64,000 nucleotides of DNA. It comes from SAR202-VII-2 sp965263165. GTDB taxonomy: Bacteria > Chloroflexota > Dehalococcoidia > Lucifugimonadales > SAR202-VII-2. The notes beneath the pieces are model-generated. The model had not been told where the DNA came from. It saw nothing but the letters and a program-made list of their open reading frames with translations, and searched no databases. Positions 56,647 through 64,000 of this stretch are shown piece by piece. Within the stretch, counting starts at the first letter, position 1, and each line of letters starts with the position of its first letter. Made by a program: the position numbers and the translations under genes. The stretch is taken from contig OZ253584.1 in the NCBI GenBank assembly GCA_965263165.1, positions 1,612,001-1,676,000 on the forward strand, written 5' to 3'.

Positions 56647-56730
56647 GTACAGCAGCCCCCTGCACCCCGCTTGGGGGAGGGCGGAGCGGCGTTGTTTCGC
56701 GTTGGCGCGTTTCAGACGCTTGCTAGCCTC
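56647..56730 (+). repeat. GC-rich palindromic repeat, copy 12, split by IS481
   Basis: Right half begins GTACAGCAGCCCCCTGCACC; the left half is 55311-55356. Rejoining across one GTACA restores a continuous repeat. Confidence 0.72.
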
Positions 56731-57277
56731 TCCCCGAGTACGAGGGAAGGAAGAGAGGTTCCCCCTCACCCGCCCCTGCGCCAGCTCCGCTAGCACGTTC
56801 TTCCTCAAGTCTCTCTGCCTCAAGTTCGGCTGCGATCTTATCGATTGCGCGCTGGAGCTCGGCCCTTGCTTCAACATCCCTCATCCGCGCTGACTTTTCT
56901 GCGGGGCTACCGGGTTTGGGGGGCCGGACGACGGCGCGGTCGACGATCCACTCGGCGACGCGGGTGTCGTTCGCCGCAAGCGCTGCTTTCATCGCCTCGA
57001 TGGCTTTGTCTGCGAGGCTGAGGAGAGCGCCTTCAGCCTGCCGCCGATGCGAGCCCGGCGAGGCCAAGACCGGGGCCGCTTCACCGTCCGGATAGCCGTC
57101 CCGCCCCGGAACCCACCGCGCTCCTGCCTGTAGGCGTCGCGCGCTTCGCGTCCTGCGCGGTAGGCGGCCTCCGGCAGCCCACGGAACAGGAGAGGGCGTC
57201 CAGGCGTGGAGGAGGCGTGAGCCGGTAGGGGCGCCGAAGGCAAAAGCGGCGGGAGCGAGAGCGGTAATCCATAGCAC
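56723..57277 (-). CDS. Possible gene remnant with helical C-terminal segment
   Basis: An open frame of 184 codons. The first 75 residues overlap repeat DNA and are not gene-like, but the last 105 read as a helical protein (LSLADKAIEAMKAALAANDT, VAEWIVDRAVVRPPKPGSPAE, AELQRAIDKIAAELEAERLE). The pattern recalls small phage or plasmid proteins ending in tandem helices, but I cannot name it. It may be a remnant whose N-terminus lies in another frame. Low confidence that it is expressed. Confidence 0.35.
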   Translation of the reverse strand: MLWITALAPAAFAFGAPTGSRLLHAWTPSPVPWAAGGRLPRRTRSARRLQAGARWVPGRDGYPDGEAAPVLASPGSHRRQAEGALLSLADKAIEAMKAALAANDTRVAEWIVDRAVVRPPKPGSPAEKSARMRDVEARAELQRAIDKIAAELEAERLEEERASGAGAGAGEGEPLFLPSYSGRG

Positions 57278-57315
57278 TCCAGGGGACAGATGTCACGACT
57301 GTGGGACAGTTGGCG

Positions 57316-57622
57316 ACACTTCGCGACGTTTACCAGCCGGCTCTCGAAGGGAGCCGTGACGGAGCCGTCGCGAGCCTTAGCGAAACCGCGGGGAGCCTTT
57401 AGCGGCTCCCAAGGGCTTGTGCCCTACAACGGCATTCGCTCCGGCCCCAGCCTTCCTTGGAGGGTCTTGCCCCTTGGGTTGTTTCCTCAGCGCCCCTGCC
57501 ACAGGGGGATGCTCTATGGTTAGCCCACAGTGCTAAACGTATGCGGCAGGCTCCGAGAAAGAGAAGGGGGCCGGTGGCCGACTTCATGGGGGTACTATAG
57601 CACACCCGTTCGTATTTTACAA
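57316..57622 (-). repeat. PR11 element, copy 6 (putative non-coding RNA)
   Basis: Leader 75% or more like copy 5 by eye over about 170 nt (CCTGCCGCATAC, GGGCTAACCATAGAGCATCC, AATGCCGTT). Short array (TAAGGCTCGC, GACGGCTCCGTC, ACGGCTCCCTT) and terminal block GCCGGCTGGTAAACGTCGCG, matching copy 4. The terminal stem is kept but with one base lost on the 3' side. Confidence 0.68.
57594..57622 (-). promoter_or_regulatory. PR11 copy 6 promoter
   Basis: TTGTAA, 17-bp spacer, TATAGT with extended TGC; spacer contains ACGAACGGGTGTGC. Confidence 0.63.
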
Positions 57623-57659
57623 GGGGGGTGTGGCAGGAGCCTCTGACTGCGGCGTCCGC

Positions 57660-57865
57660 CCGCTGATGGGGACGGATGGTTTTGTCTTGGCCTGCGCCCT
57701 CCTACAGCGGAGGGTCTGGCTTGGCCTGCGCCGCTATCCCGCCCGCACCACCCTCCAACGTTTGGGGTACAGGGGGACACGCTGTACCCCCGGCGGGGGC
57801 TGCGCCCCCTGCACCCCGTTGGGCGGCGGTCGCGAGCTTGCGTTGGCGTGTCTGGACGCTTCCTA
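57660..57865 (+). repeat. GC-rich palindromic repeat, copy 13
   Basis: Full core with CCAACGTTTGGGGTACAGG and CCCCCGGCGGGGGCTGCGCC. Confidence 0.8.
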
Positions 57866-57879
57866 GCCAGGGGAAGAGA

Positions 57880-58095
57880 AGGGACGCTTTCTAACCTTCC
57901 CCAGAGTACAGGGGCAGGGACAGAACTACCCCCGGCGGGGGCTGCGGCCCCTCACGCTGCTTGGGGGACGGAAGGGGGCGTGGTTTGCTGACCTGGCGGG
58001 GACGCTTCCTAGCCTGCTCCCGAGTACGAGGGAAGGAAGAGGGGCTGGCCCGGTACTCGGGGCAGGGGTGGGAGGTTCCCCGTGGGTGGGGGCTT
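57880..58095 (+). repeat. GC-rich palindromic repeat, copy 14 (partial)
   Basis: Lacks the CACCCTCCAACG part; keeps ACCCCCGGCGGGGGCTGCGG. A family-3 fragment (reversed CTAGGGAATCTCTG) overlaps the stop codon of the next gene at 58097-58112. Confidence 0.7.
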
Positions 58096-58108
58096 GGTCA
58101 GAGATTCC

Positions 58109-61078
58109 CTAGCTGACCAGCGCGCTCCCCGGCGGCCTCGGCTTTCCTCCGTGCACCGACGGCTCGGCGCACCACTTTGCCGCCAACCGGCGCACGCCCT
58201 GGTAAGTGTCCTCGTCGAACCCCAGGAGGTCACAGACAACCCGGCGGTCCAGCAGCGCCCGGTTGGCGTCGGCGTCCGCCAGGTAGGCGGGCTTGAGCTC
58301 CTTGTCTCGGAACTCGTTGAAGATCATCTCAGCCATCAGCAACTGCTCGTCGGTGAGGGCGCGAAAGTCCAGCACGGGAAGGGAATCCGCAGAGCGGATC
58401 GACATACTGGCCTTGCTTGATTGCTGACGGCTCGAGTGCCACCAATATGACAGTAAGCCCAAGGTGCTGTTACCCCAGACCGTGAAGGCATAATCAAACC
58501 GCTTGTCACCGAAGATCACGTTGGGCCATACCCTACCACCCACCGAGTCCTGGTCCGTGAAAGCAACAGCCAGGGGCTGGGAACCGAACGTAAAGTCACG
58601 ATTGATGTGGGCTCGGCTGGCGGTATCCCATACCGTGGCTGCTTTGGCTTCCATACCCTGCCGAACCTGTAGCTGGGAGTCAGGTTCGCAGACTATTCGA
58701 GTCTCATTCGGAGCATCGTGGTTCCACAAGGACGGATAGGTGGTTGTCGGGAAATACGCCATCCGCGTGAATGGTCCTTGAGGGGGCTGACCTGTGATGT
58801 CAAGGTCATATAGGCCAAGGGAGCCTATGTCAGCTAGTTGGGTTACTTTCAGGTTTAGCGGCGAGTGATTTCCAGGAAGCCATAACCTTGAGTCCGACAA
58901 AGCATAGGCGGTCTGTGCCAAAGAATAATCCGACAGTCGAACCGCACCCCATGGCTCTCCATCCAAAAGGCACGGCGCAATTATCGTTTCGCCCGTGAAC
59001 TCTTCACCTACCATCAGGGGCGTGCCGCCGTACGGCCCGTCCTCAATCTGTCGAATGTAGTCACCCGCAACTATGCCGTTGGCAATCTGAGCAGCATTGG
59101 CAAAGCCCCTCGGACGATGGCGCAGCGATGTGAAATGCGTCCGTCGCACGTAGGGGTAACCCTTGTGGCTCCCCGGCTGTTCTTGATTCCCGATAGTGGG
59201 TTGGGCGCTCACAGGGGACGTTCCTGTGAGCATCTTGCGGGCGACAACGAGGCACTCCGCCATGCCGGTATCGGAGGAGAACGACATCTCCCGGCCGTTG
59301 GCGGCGATGCTCAGAATCATCAAATCAGTGAAGTCTTTGGCCATCATTTGACGAAAAGCCTGCCAGGAAGATGCAGCAGAGGCTGTAAGTGGCAAAACGA
59401 GAGCAAGTGTGCCGCCGGGCTTTAGCTTCCGATGGGCCATCGCAGCAAATGCCGACGCCATGCCTGCGTGCCCGTGATAACAGGTTCCTTCTTTAAGTTT
59501 ATTCAAGTGTTTCGACATTTCACGCTGGTCTTCATCCTTGCTCATAAACGCAGCAAACGCAGGAGCGAATGTGCCAATGTGCGAGCCTTCTTTGGCAGTG
59601 TTGCTGGTAAACGGCGGGTTCATGATCACCAGGTCAAAGCCCCCGTCGGGCATCTCCGCCGTGACCTGCGCCGCCGTCTCCTCACCGGCGCTGCCCGTGC
59701 GCATCGCCGGGTCGCTCGTGTTGAACAGCGTCAGCGCCGTCGAGGATTGCAGCAGCTCCAACGACCCAATCTTCACCGTCCCGTCACCCTGCCGGCCATA
59801 GGGCATGGTATACAGGCGGGAGTTTTCAAAACCAACCGATGGCTCCATCCCCGACAGCGTCGACCCTGTGATGTGGATGGCCGACGGCATCACGTCGCAG
59901 CCGTAGAGCACTTCCTCCATCATCACCCGGTGCAGTGCGGCAGGATTGCCCCCGGCCCGCTCGTGTCTGGCCGCAATCTGCTCGTACACCGCCGACAGCA
60001 ACGCCCCCGTCCCGCAGGCGAAGTCGGCAACCCGCAATTTGCCAATTGCCTCGGCGTCCGACCAGTCCACGCCGTCCATCTTGGCGACGGCCAGCCGCGC
60101 GAGCAGCGCCGCCGACGCCGGTAGGGTGTAGAAGGTCGCCAGGTACTTCCGGTCGGCAATCAGCCGCTGGAAGATGCGCCCGGTCAGGTTGTGGGCATTG
60201 TCCACGCCGGTGGCGTTCACCGTCTGAGCGGTGTCCCTCAGGCCCCGCAACACCTGCGCGGCGCTGTCCGGCGGCAACTGCTCCAAGATGTCCTTGGCAA
60301 TGGCGAATATGGGCCAGTAGTTGATCTTCAGGATGGCGGCCCAGGCGTCCGCCACCTCGGCCTGCGGGTTTGCAACGCCGGGGCCGCACACCAATCCCAG
60401 CGGCCTCACATTCTCGTGCATCCCCGCTATCCGCTCGTGGAACACCATGGCGTTGGCGACGATGGCGCAGGCCATACGGCGCGTCTGCGGCACGTTGGAC
60501 ATGCCCAGCAGGCGGGCTATCGTCGTGATGATGGCGGGCCGCTGCTTCGCCAGGTCATCCAGTACGCTTGCCGCCTGCCCGATCCCGTGTTCGAGCACTG
60601 AGGCCGCCTCGTCCACCGCCTTCTGCGGCACCGACAGCAGGCGCACCAAGTCGGCAAGGTCGCTCGCCGAACCGTTCAGCCACCCCGATTCGGGGAAGCG
60701 GCTGCCGTCCTCGTAGAGTACGCAGTAGGAAAGGCGCGCCTCAGCCAGGGCCTGGCGGACGTCGTAGGCGCCTTCCACGGCCTCCGGGTAGCGTACGGCA
60801 ATGGCCGCCTCGATGGTCCGCAGCTCTCCCTGAACACTCAGGCCCAGCCGCTGGCGGGCGTCCTCTTCCGCCTCGGGGGCCGGCTCATACTCCGCCTCGA
60901 CCGCAACCGGCGAGCGCCCCGGCGCCGTGATCAGCACGTCGGCATGGCGCCCCGGATGGTCAGGGAAGGTCTGCGTATTCTCGGAGCGGACCTCGCAGCC
61001 GGGCATCATGCCGCGGAGGAGGTCTCCCAGGGCGTTGTTGGCGTTGGGTTCGGTCTGGTGGGGCACGTCGTTCAACAA
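58109..61078 (-). CDS. N6-adenine DNA methyltransferase with N-terminal nuclease-like domain
   Basis: 989 residues from TTG 61078, right after an in-frame TGA. The gamma-class methylase core has motif I DFACGTGALL near residue 349 and motif IV NPPF near 488, with a helical HsdM-like N domain before it. Residues 40-66 (PGRHADVLI... VAVEAEYEP) resemble a PD-(D/E)xK nuclease core, Asp47 and Glu61-X-Glu63, with Glu in place of Lys. The C-terminal third likely recognises the DNA target. The layout suggests a type IIG or single-chain restriction-modification or defence enzyme. A 23-codon frame overlaps its start. No partner genes are adjacent. Confidence 0.82.
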   Translation of the reverse strand: MLNDVPHQTEPNANNALGDLLRGMMPGCEVRSENTQTFPDHPGRHADVLITAPGRSPVAVEAEYEPAPEAEEDARQRLGLSVQGELRTIEAAIAVRYPEAVEGAYDVRQALAEARLSYCVLYEDGSRFPESGWLNGSASDLADLVRLLSVPQKAVDEAASVLEHGIGQAASVLDDLAKQRPAIITTIARLLGMSNVPQTRRMACAIVANAMVFHERIAGMHENVRPLGLVCGPGVANPQAEVADAWAAILKINYWPIFAIAKDILEQLPPDSAAQVLRGLRDTAQTVNATGVDNAHNLTGRIFQRLIADRKYLATFYTLPASAALLARLAVAKMDGVDWSDAEAIGKLRVADFACGTGALLSAVYEQIAARHERAGGNPAALHRVMMEEVLYGCDVMPSAIHITGSTLSGMEPSVGFENSRLYTMPYGRQGDGTVKIGSLELLQSSTALTLFNTSDPAMRTGSAGEETAAQVTAEMPDGGFDLVIMNPPFTSNTAKEGSHIGTFAPAFAAFMSKDEDQREMSKHLNKLKEGTCYHGHAGMASAFAAMAHRKLKPGGTLALVLPLTASAASSWQAFRQMMAKDFTDLMILSIAANGREMSFSSDTGMAECLVVARKMLTGTSPVSAQPTIGNQEQPGSHKGYPYVRRTHFTSLRHRPRGFANAAQIANGIVAGDYIRQIEDGPYGGTPLMVGEEFTGETIIAPCLLDGEPWGAVRLSDYSLAQTAYALSDSRLWLPGNHSPLNLKVTQLADIGSLGLYDLDITGQPPQGPFTRMAYFPTTTYPSLWNHDAPNETRIVCEPDSQLQVRQGMEAKAATVWDTASRAHINRDFTFGSQPLAVAFTDQDSVGGRVWPNVIFGDKRFDYAFTVWGNSTLGLLSYWWHSSRQQSSKASMSIRSADSLPVLDFRALTDEQLLMAEMIFNEFRDKELKPAYLADADANRALLDRRVVCDLLGFDEDTYQGVRRLAAKWCAEPSVHGGKPRPPGSALVS

Positions 61079-61143
61079 CCCAACCGGTCAATATCGGAGC
61101 AATCGTCGAATCCGTCGTCGAAGCTCAGGCTGCGTTGCACCAT
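61072..61143 (-). CDS. Possible 23-codon leader frame before the DNA methylase
   Basis: ATG 61143 to TGA 61072, rich in Asp and Phe (RSLSFDDGFDDCSDIDRL). Its stop overlaps the TTG start of the methylase (TGTTGA), so it could couple translation, or it may be the true N-terminus displaced by a frameshift. No homology recognised. Confidence 0.3.
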   Translation of the reverse strand: MVQRSLSFDDGFDDCSDIDRLGC

Positions 61144-61214
61144 ACCCGCAGTCTAGTTGGCCCACCCTCGATTGGACAACCGCTTGCTGACGCTCCCCAT
61201 CCGCGGCGGCGTTC

Positions 61215-61535
61215 ACTCAGGCAGGGGGCGGGGAGAAGGGACGCTTCCTGGCCTTTCCCCGGGGGCGGGGGAGGGATGGGAGGAAGGATTTCGTTTTGGC
61301 CTGCGCGCTCCTTCAGCGGAGGGTCTGGTTTGGCCTGCGCCGTTGTCCCACCGGCCCACCCTCCAATGTTTTCCAGAACAGGGGGACACCCCCTGTACCC
61401 CCGGCGGGGGCTGCGCCCCCTGCACCCTGCTTGGGGGACGGGGGCGTCGTCTCCTCACCTGGCGGGGACCCCCTTCCTAGCCTTCCCCCGAGTACGAGAG
61501 CAGGGACAAGGAGGCTTCCCCGAATACGGGGGCAG
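61215..61535 (+). repeat. GC-rich palindromic repeat, copy 15
   Basis: Full core with CTCCAATGTTTTCCAGAACA, CCCCCGGCGGGGGCTGCGCC and flanking CTTCCCCCGAGTACGAG. No gene in 61144-61641. Confidence 0.8.
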
Positions 61536-61641
61536 GGGATTTATCGTACGACACCAAGTTGGCGCGACGGATCGTCGGTAAGCATAGAACCATTTGCGCG
61601 TGATACGGGTAATGCAGAGGTCTCGTAGCCGCCTGGGTGAT

Positions 61642-62856
61642 TTACTGCTGGGACTCGGGCGGGCTGTAGAGGAGCTTGAACAGGATGGGGGAGACGAGCC
61701 CCGCCCCCGTCAGGATCAGCGCCGCCACGGTGACCACCGTAGCGAGGCTCGTCGCATCGGCCAGCGCCCCGAAGGAAACGGGGACGGTGAGCATTCCCGT
61801 GGCCCATCCCAGGCCGGTGACTGCCAGGGTCGTCGACCGCAGGCCTTCCGGGGCTGCGAGGGCCGCCATGACCGGGTAGAGAATCCGGGAACCCGCAAAG
61901 ACGATGCCCAGCAGCGCGATGATGGGGATGAGGGTGGCCAGGCTTTGGGCCGCCTGCGCCATGATGAAGGTCATGATGCCCATGCCCACCAGGGACAGAC
62001 CCTACATGGCGCGGTATCCCAGGCGCCGGAGCACCGGTGTGAAGGCAAAGCCAAACGCCACCAGACCAATGGAATGAATGGCGCTCACGCCTCCGATGAC
62101 GCCCTCGCTGTGGCCGACCTCCCTGAAGAACGCGATGTACGTGGACCCCAGCAGCGCAACGGACATCGCGCTGAGGAAGCCCATGAAGACGCCCAGCCAC
62201 AGGACCTTCACCCTGAGCAGACCGGGGACTGGGCGGATCACCTCGCGGACCGTTTGGATGGCCCCTCGGCGCGGCAGGGCCGGCATGACGAAGCTGATGG
62301 CCAGCGGGATTCCGCAAAAGCAGCAGCACAGGGCGAAGGCGGCCGAGAAGCCGCTGGCCCCCGCCACTGCGCCCGCCAACGGCCCTCCGATGATGAGGCC
62401 GGCGCTCCCGTAGCCCAGAAAGCGCGCGATGATGGCGGGCGTGTCCGGCTCGGACAGCCGCGTGCCGTAGGTCTGGCCCGCGTTCCAATAGATGGCCCTG
62501 GACAACCCCAGGAAGAACTGGGCCGCAAACAGCGCGGCCAGAGTGGACGAGAATAGGAAGATGAGACAGCCGGCCAAGGCGGACGTGAAGCTCATGCGCC
62601 ACACAATCCGCTCCCCGAAGCGGTCCGCCAGCATTCCTCCGAAGAGCTGAAGGGAGATCTGCAGCACCGCCTGGGAAGAAATGACGGCGCCCATAGTCGC
62701 AAGATTGAAACCCAGGTGGAGGGCGTACAGCGGGACCAGCACGACGAGCATGGCCAGTATGGCGTTGTACATGCCGGCCGCCAAATAAAGCAGGAGGGCG
62801 GCTCGCTGTTCCGCCCTCCTGCCCTGGAAGCCCAGAAGATAGTAGGAAAGCCTCAA
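61642..62856 (-). pseudogene. MFS transporter interrupted by an in-frame TAG
   Basis: Two stretches of one frame read as a single 12-helix major facilitator protein of about 404 residues: 62856-62005 encodes helices 1-8 (MGAVISSQAVLQISLQLFGG and GGMLADRFGERIVWR, the conserved loop 2-3 motif), then TAG at 62004-62002, then helices 9-12 continue without shift (GLSLVGMGIMTF). Only one base (TTG to TAG) need have changed. It could be a recent nonsense mutation, a base-call error, or the downstream part could be made from GTG 61989. Substrate unknown; no partner genes. Confidence 0.82.
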
Positions 62857-62860
62857 AATC

Positions 62861-62917
62861 TAGAGGTCCTCTGAACAAGCTGTGCGAGACGCACTGCGAT
62901 TCGAGCGCATGCCAGGG
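62861..62917 (+). repeat. Dispersed repeat family 3, copy 3
   Basis: CTAGAGGTCCTCTGAACAAG, GTGCG-AGA-CGCAC, TGCGATTCGAGCGCATGCC; lies directly upstream of the MFS start. Confidence 0.7.
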
Positions 62918-62924
62918 GCAGGGA

Positions 62925-63190
62925 TTGGGGACGGATGATCTTGGTTTGGCCTGCGCCCTCCTCCAGCGGATGGTCTGTCTTGGCCTGCGCCGCTATCCCG
63001 CCCGCTCCGCTTGGCGCGTTCAGACGCTTCCTAACCTTCCCCCGAGTACAGGGGCAGGGACAGAGCTACCCCCGGCGGGGGCTGCGCCCCCTGCACCCCG
63101 CTTGGGGAACGGGGAGGGTGTCGCTTGCTGACCTTGGAGCGTCCAGACGCTTCCTCACCTGCCCCCGTACTCGGAGGCAGGGACAGAGGG
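62925..63190 (+). repeat. GC-rich palindromic repeat, copy 16 (partial)
   Basis: Keeps TCCAGCGGATGGTCTG, CTAACCTTCCCCCGAGTACA and CCCCCGGCGGGGGCTGCGCC; lacks the central palindrome. No gene in 62857-63331. Confidence 0.75.
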
Positions 63191-63279
63191 TTGAACCTGT
63201 CCGGAGGGTGTTTCGAAGGTATCACCGGCGCCTCGCGGGGTCAACGCGGCGACCCTTCGCCCAGCCCAGGAGCACAAAG

Positions 63280-63311
63280 AGAACGGCCCCTCGAGGTCGA
63301 GGGGCCGTTCT
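63280..63311 (-). terminator. Intrinsic terminator after amidohydrolase gene
   Basis: Stem AGAACGGCCCCTCGA / TCGAGGGGCCGTTCT with loop GG, 20 bp after the stop, followed on the minus strand by CTTTGTG. Confidence 0.88.
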
Positions 63312-63331
63312 TCGCAGGATGCCGGGGTGTT

Positions 63332-64000
63332 CTATGCGCCGTTGCCGCCCACAGGCGAGAGCCTGTAGAAACGCTGGGCGTTCATGTTGAGGACGGCTGC
63401 CTTGTCCTCGTTGGTCAGGCCGGGGCTGTCCAGGATCTCGTGGATCTCCTCCTTGCACATCTCGTTGTTCACCTCGTGGGGGAAGTCAGAGGAGAAGACG
63501 GGGAACTTGTTGCCGAAGGCCTGCACCGCCTGACCCAAGAACGGCTCGCTCCCTTCACAGCCAACGAAAATCCTGCCTTCGTCGATGTGACGCAGGATGT
63601 AGTCGCTGACCCGTTCGCCGTTATTAAGCTGGATCAGCTCGCCCCGGGGGTCGTAGTGCTTGTGGGTCTCGTAGGAGCGGTCGAATCGCTCCATGCACAT
63701 GATGAACCAGCCGATGCCGCCCTCCATGAAGCCCCAGTGGACATTGGGGAACTTGTCCACGCAGCCGTTGAAGATGATGCCGCCGAAGCCGACCATGTTG
63801 TTCAGCGGGTGGCCAAGGGCATGGGATGCGCCGAGGACTTCATAGGTGTCGAAACCGAAGCCGCTGTGACCGCCGCCGTGGACGGCCAGCGCGCAGCCGA
63901 GGTTGTTGGCCTCCTCGTATACGGGCCAGAACTCCTTGGCGCCCAGGTGCTTGCTCAGTCCCGGAGATGGCAGCATGGCGCCCGGAAGGCCCAGGTCCTT
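63332..64000 (-). CDS. Amidohydrolase-family protein (ACMSD-like), N-terminus outside window
   Basis: The last 222 codons, open to the window edge. TIM-barrel amidohydrolase 2 (COG2159) features: ALAVHGGGHSGFGFDTYE in strand 5, FPNVHWGFMEGGIGWFIMCMERFD, and FSSDFPHEVN, the conserved Asp ligand near the end, then LTNEDKAAVLNMNAQRFY. Members decarboxylate or hydrolyse aromatic acids; SAR202-like genomes hold many. The first metal-ligand region lies beyond 64000. Substrate unknown. Confidence 0.87.
   Translation of the reverse strand, partial: KDLGLPGAMLPSPGLSKHLGAKEFWPVYEEANNLGCALAVHGGGHSGFGFDTYEVLGASHALGHPLNNMVGFGGIIFNGCVDKFPNVHWGFMEGGIGWFIMCMERFDRSYETHKHYDPRGELIQLNNGERVSDYILRHIDEGRIFVGCEGSEPFLGQAVQAFGNKFPVFSSDFPHEVNNEMCKEEIHEILDSPGLTNEDKAAVLNMNAQRFYRLSPVGGNGA

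Overview
The window is a GC-rich bacterial chromosome segment that most resembles Chloroflexota, probably Dehalococcoidia / SAR202-like. This is an inference from gene content: a CO/xanthine-dehydrogenase-type molybdoenzyme, a Rieske oxygenase, a flavin-dependent LLM oxidoreductase, amidohydrolase and SDR genes, two-Cys-motif secreted lipoproteins, a 23S rRNA gene with no linked 16S or 5S, and genes that start at or near their promoters. No 16S gene is present to settle it. Several genes carry single frameshifts or a nonsense codon (LLM oxidoreductase, lepB 5' end, MFS transporter), which may be real decay or assembly error.

Layout. 1-6.4 kb: end of an endonuclease III-like glycosylase, a Mop/PucR pair, the modABC molybdate importer, an SDR, a broken LLM oxidoreductase and a split EamA exporter. 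7-16.5 kb: SWIM protein, fabF-folC, then a four-gene molybdoenzyme operon (FAD, 2Fe-2S and Mo subunits plus MOSC), and pyrG. 17-30.7 kb: rho, a large secreted Ig-like/calcium-motif protein, a small anchored secreted protein, MBL hydrolase, lepB, an ECF sigma/anti-sigma pair, a SIMPL lipoprotein, DinB-like protein. 30.7-41.6 kb: quinone reductase, ODP-type di-iron protein, DinB-like protein, an IS5-type insertion sequence, Rieske oxygenase, a heterodimeric ABC exporter and an orphan DNA methyltransferase. 41.8-49 kb: 23S rRNA, initiator tRNA-Met, cupin, alpha/beta hydrolase, carboxyltransferase-like enzyme. 49.8-54.8 kb: heme-oxygenase-like protein, a zinc/manganese ABC importer with a good promoter/operator, ornithine-cyclodeaminase-like enzyme. 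55-64 kb: an IS481-type insertion sequence, a 989-residue DNA methylase with an N-terminal nuclease-like motif, a nonsense-interrupted MFS gene and a truncated amidohydrolase.

Molybdenum is the clearest shared theme: modABC supplies molybdate, Mop may bind it, and the xdh-type operon with MOSC would use the cofactor.

The intergenic space is the most unusual part. It is filled by four dispersed repeat families. The most interesting, called PR11 here (promoter, RNA, 11-nt repeats), occurs six times. Each copy has a well-formed sigma70-type promoter with a fixed 17-bp spacer containing a CGAAC-type half site, a leader of about 70-190 nt that can close into a terminal stem in the best copies, a run of degenerate 11-nt repeats, and a conserved terminal block. 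It looks non-coding and I do not recognise it. A second family is a GC-rich palindromic repeat (about 16 copies), into one of which the IS481 element has inserted. No CRISPR array, prophage, reverse transcriptase or complete rRNA operon is visible.
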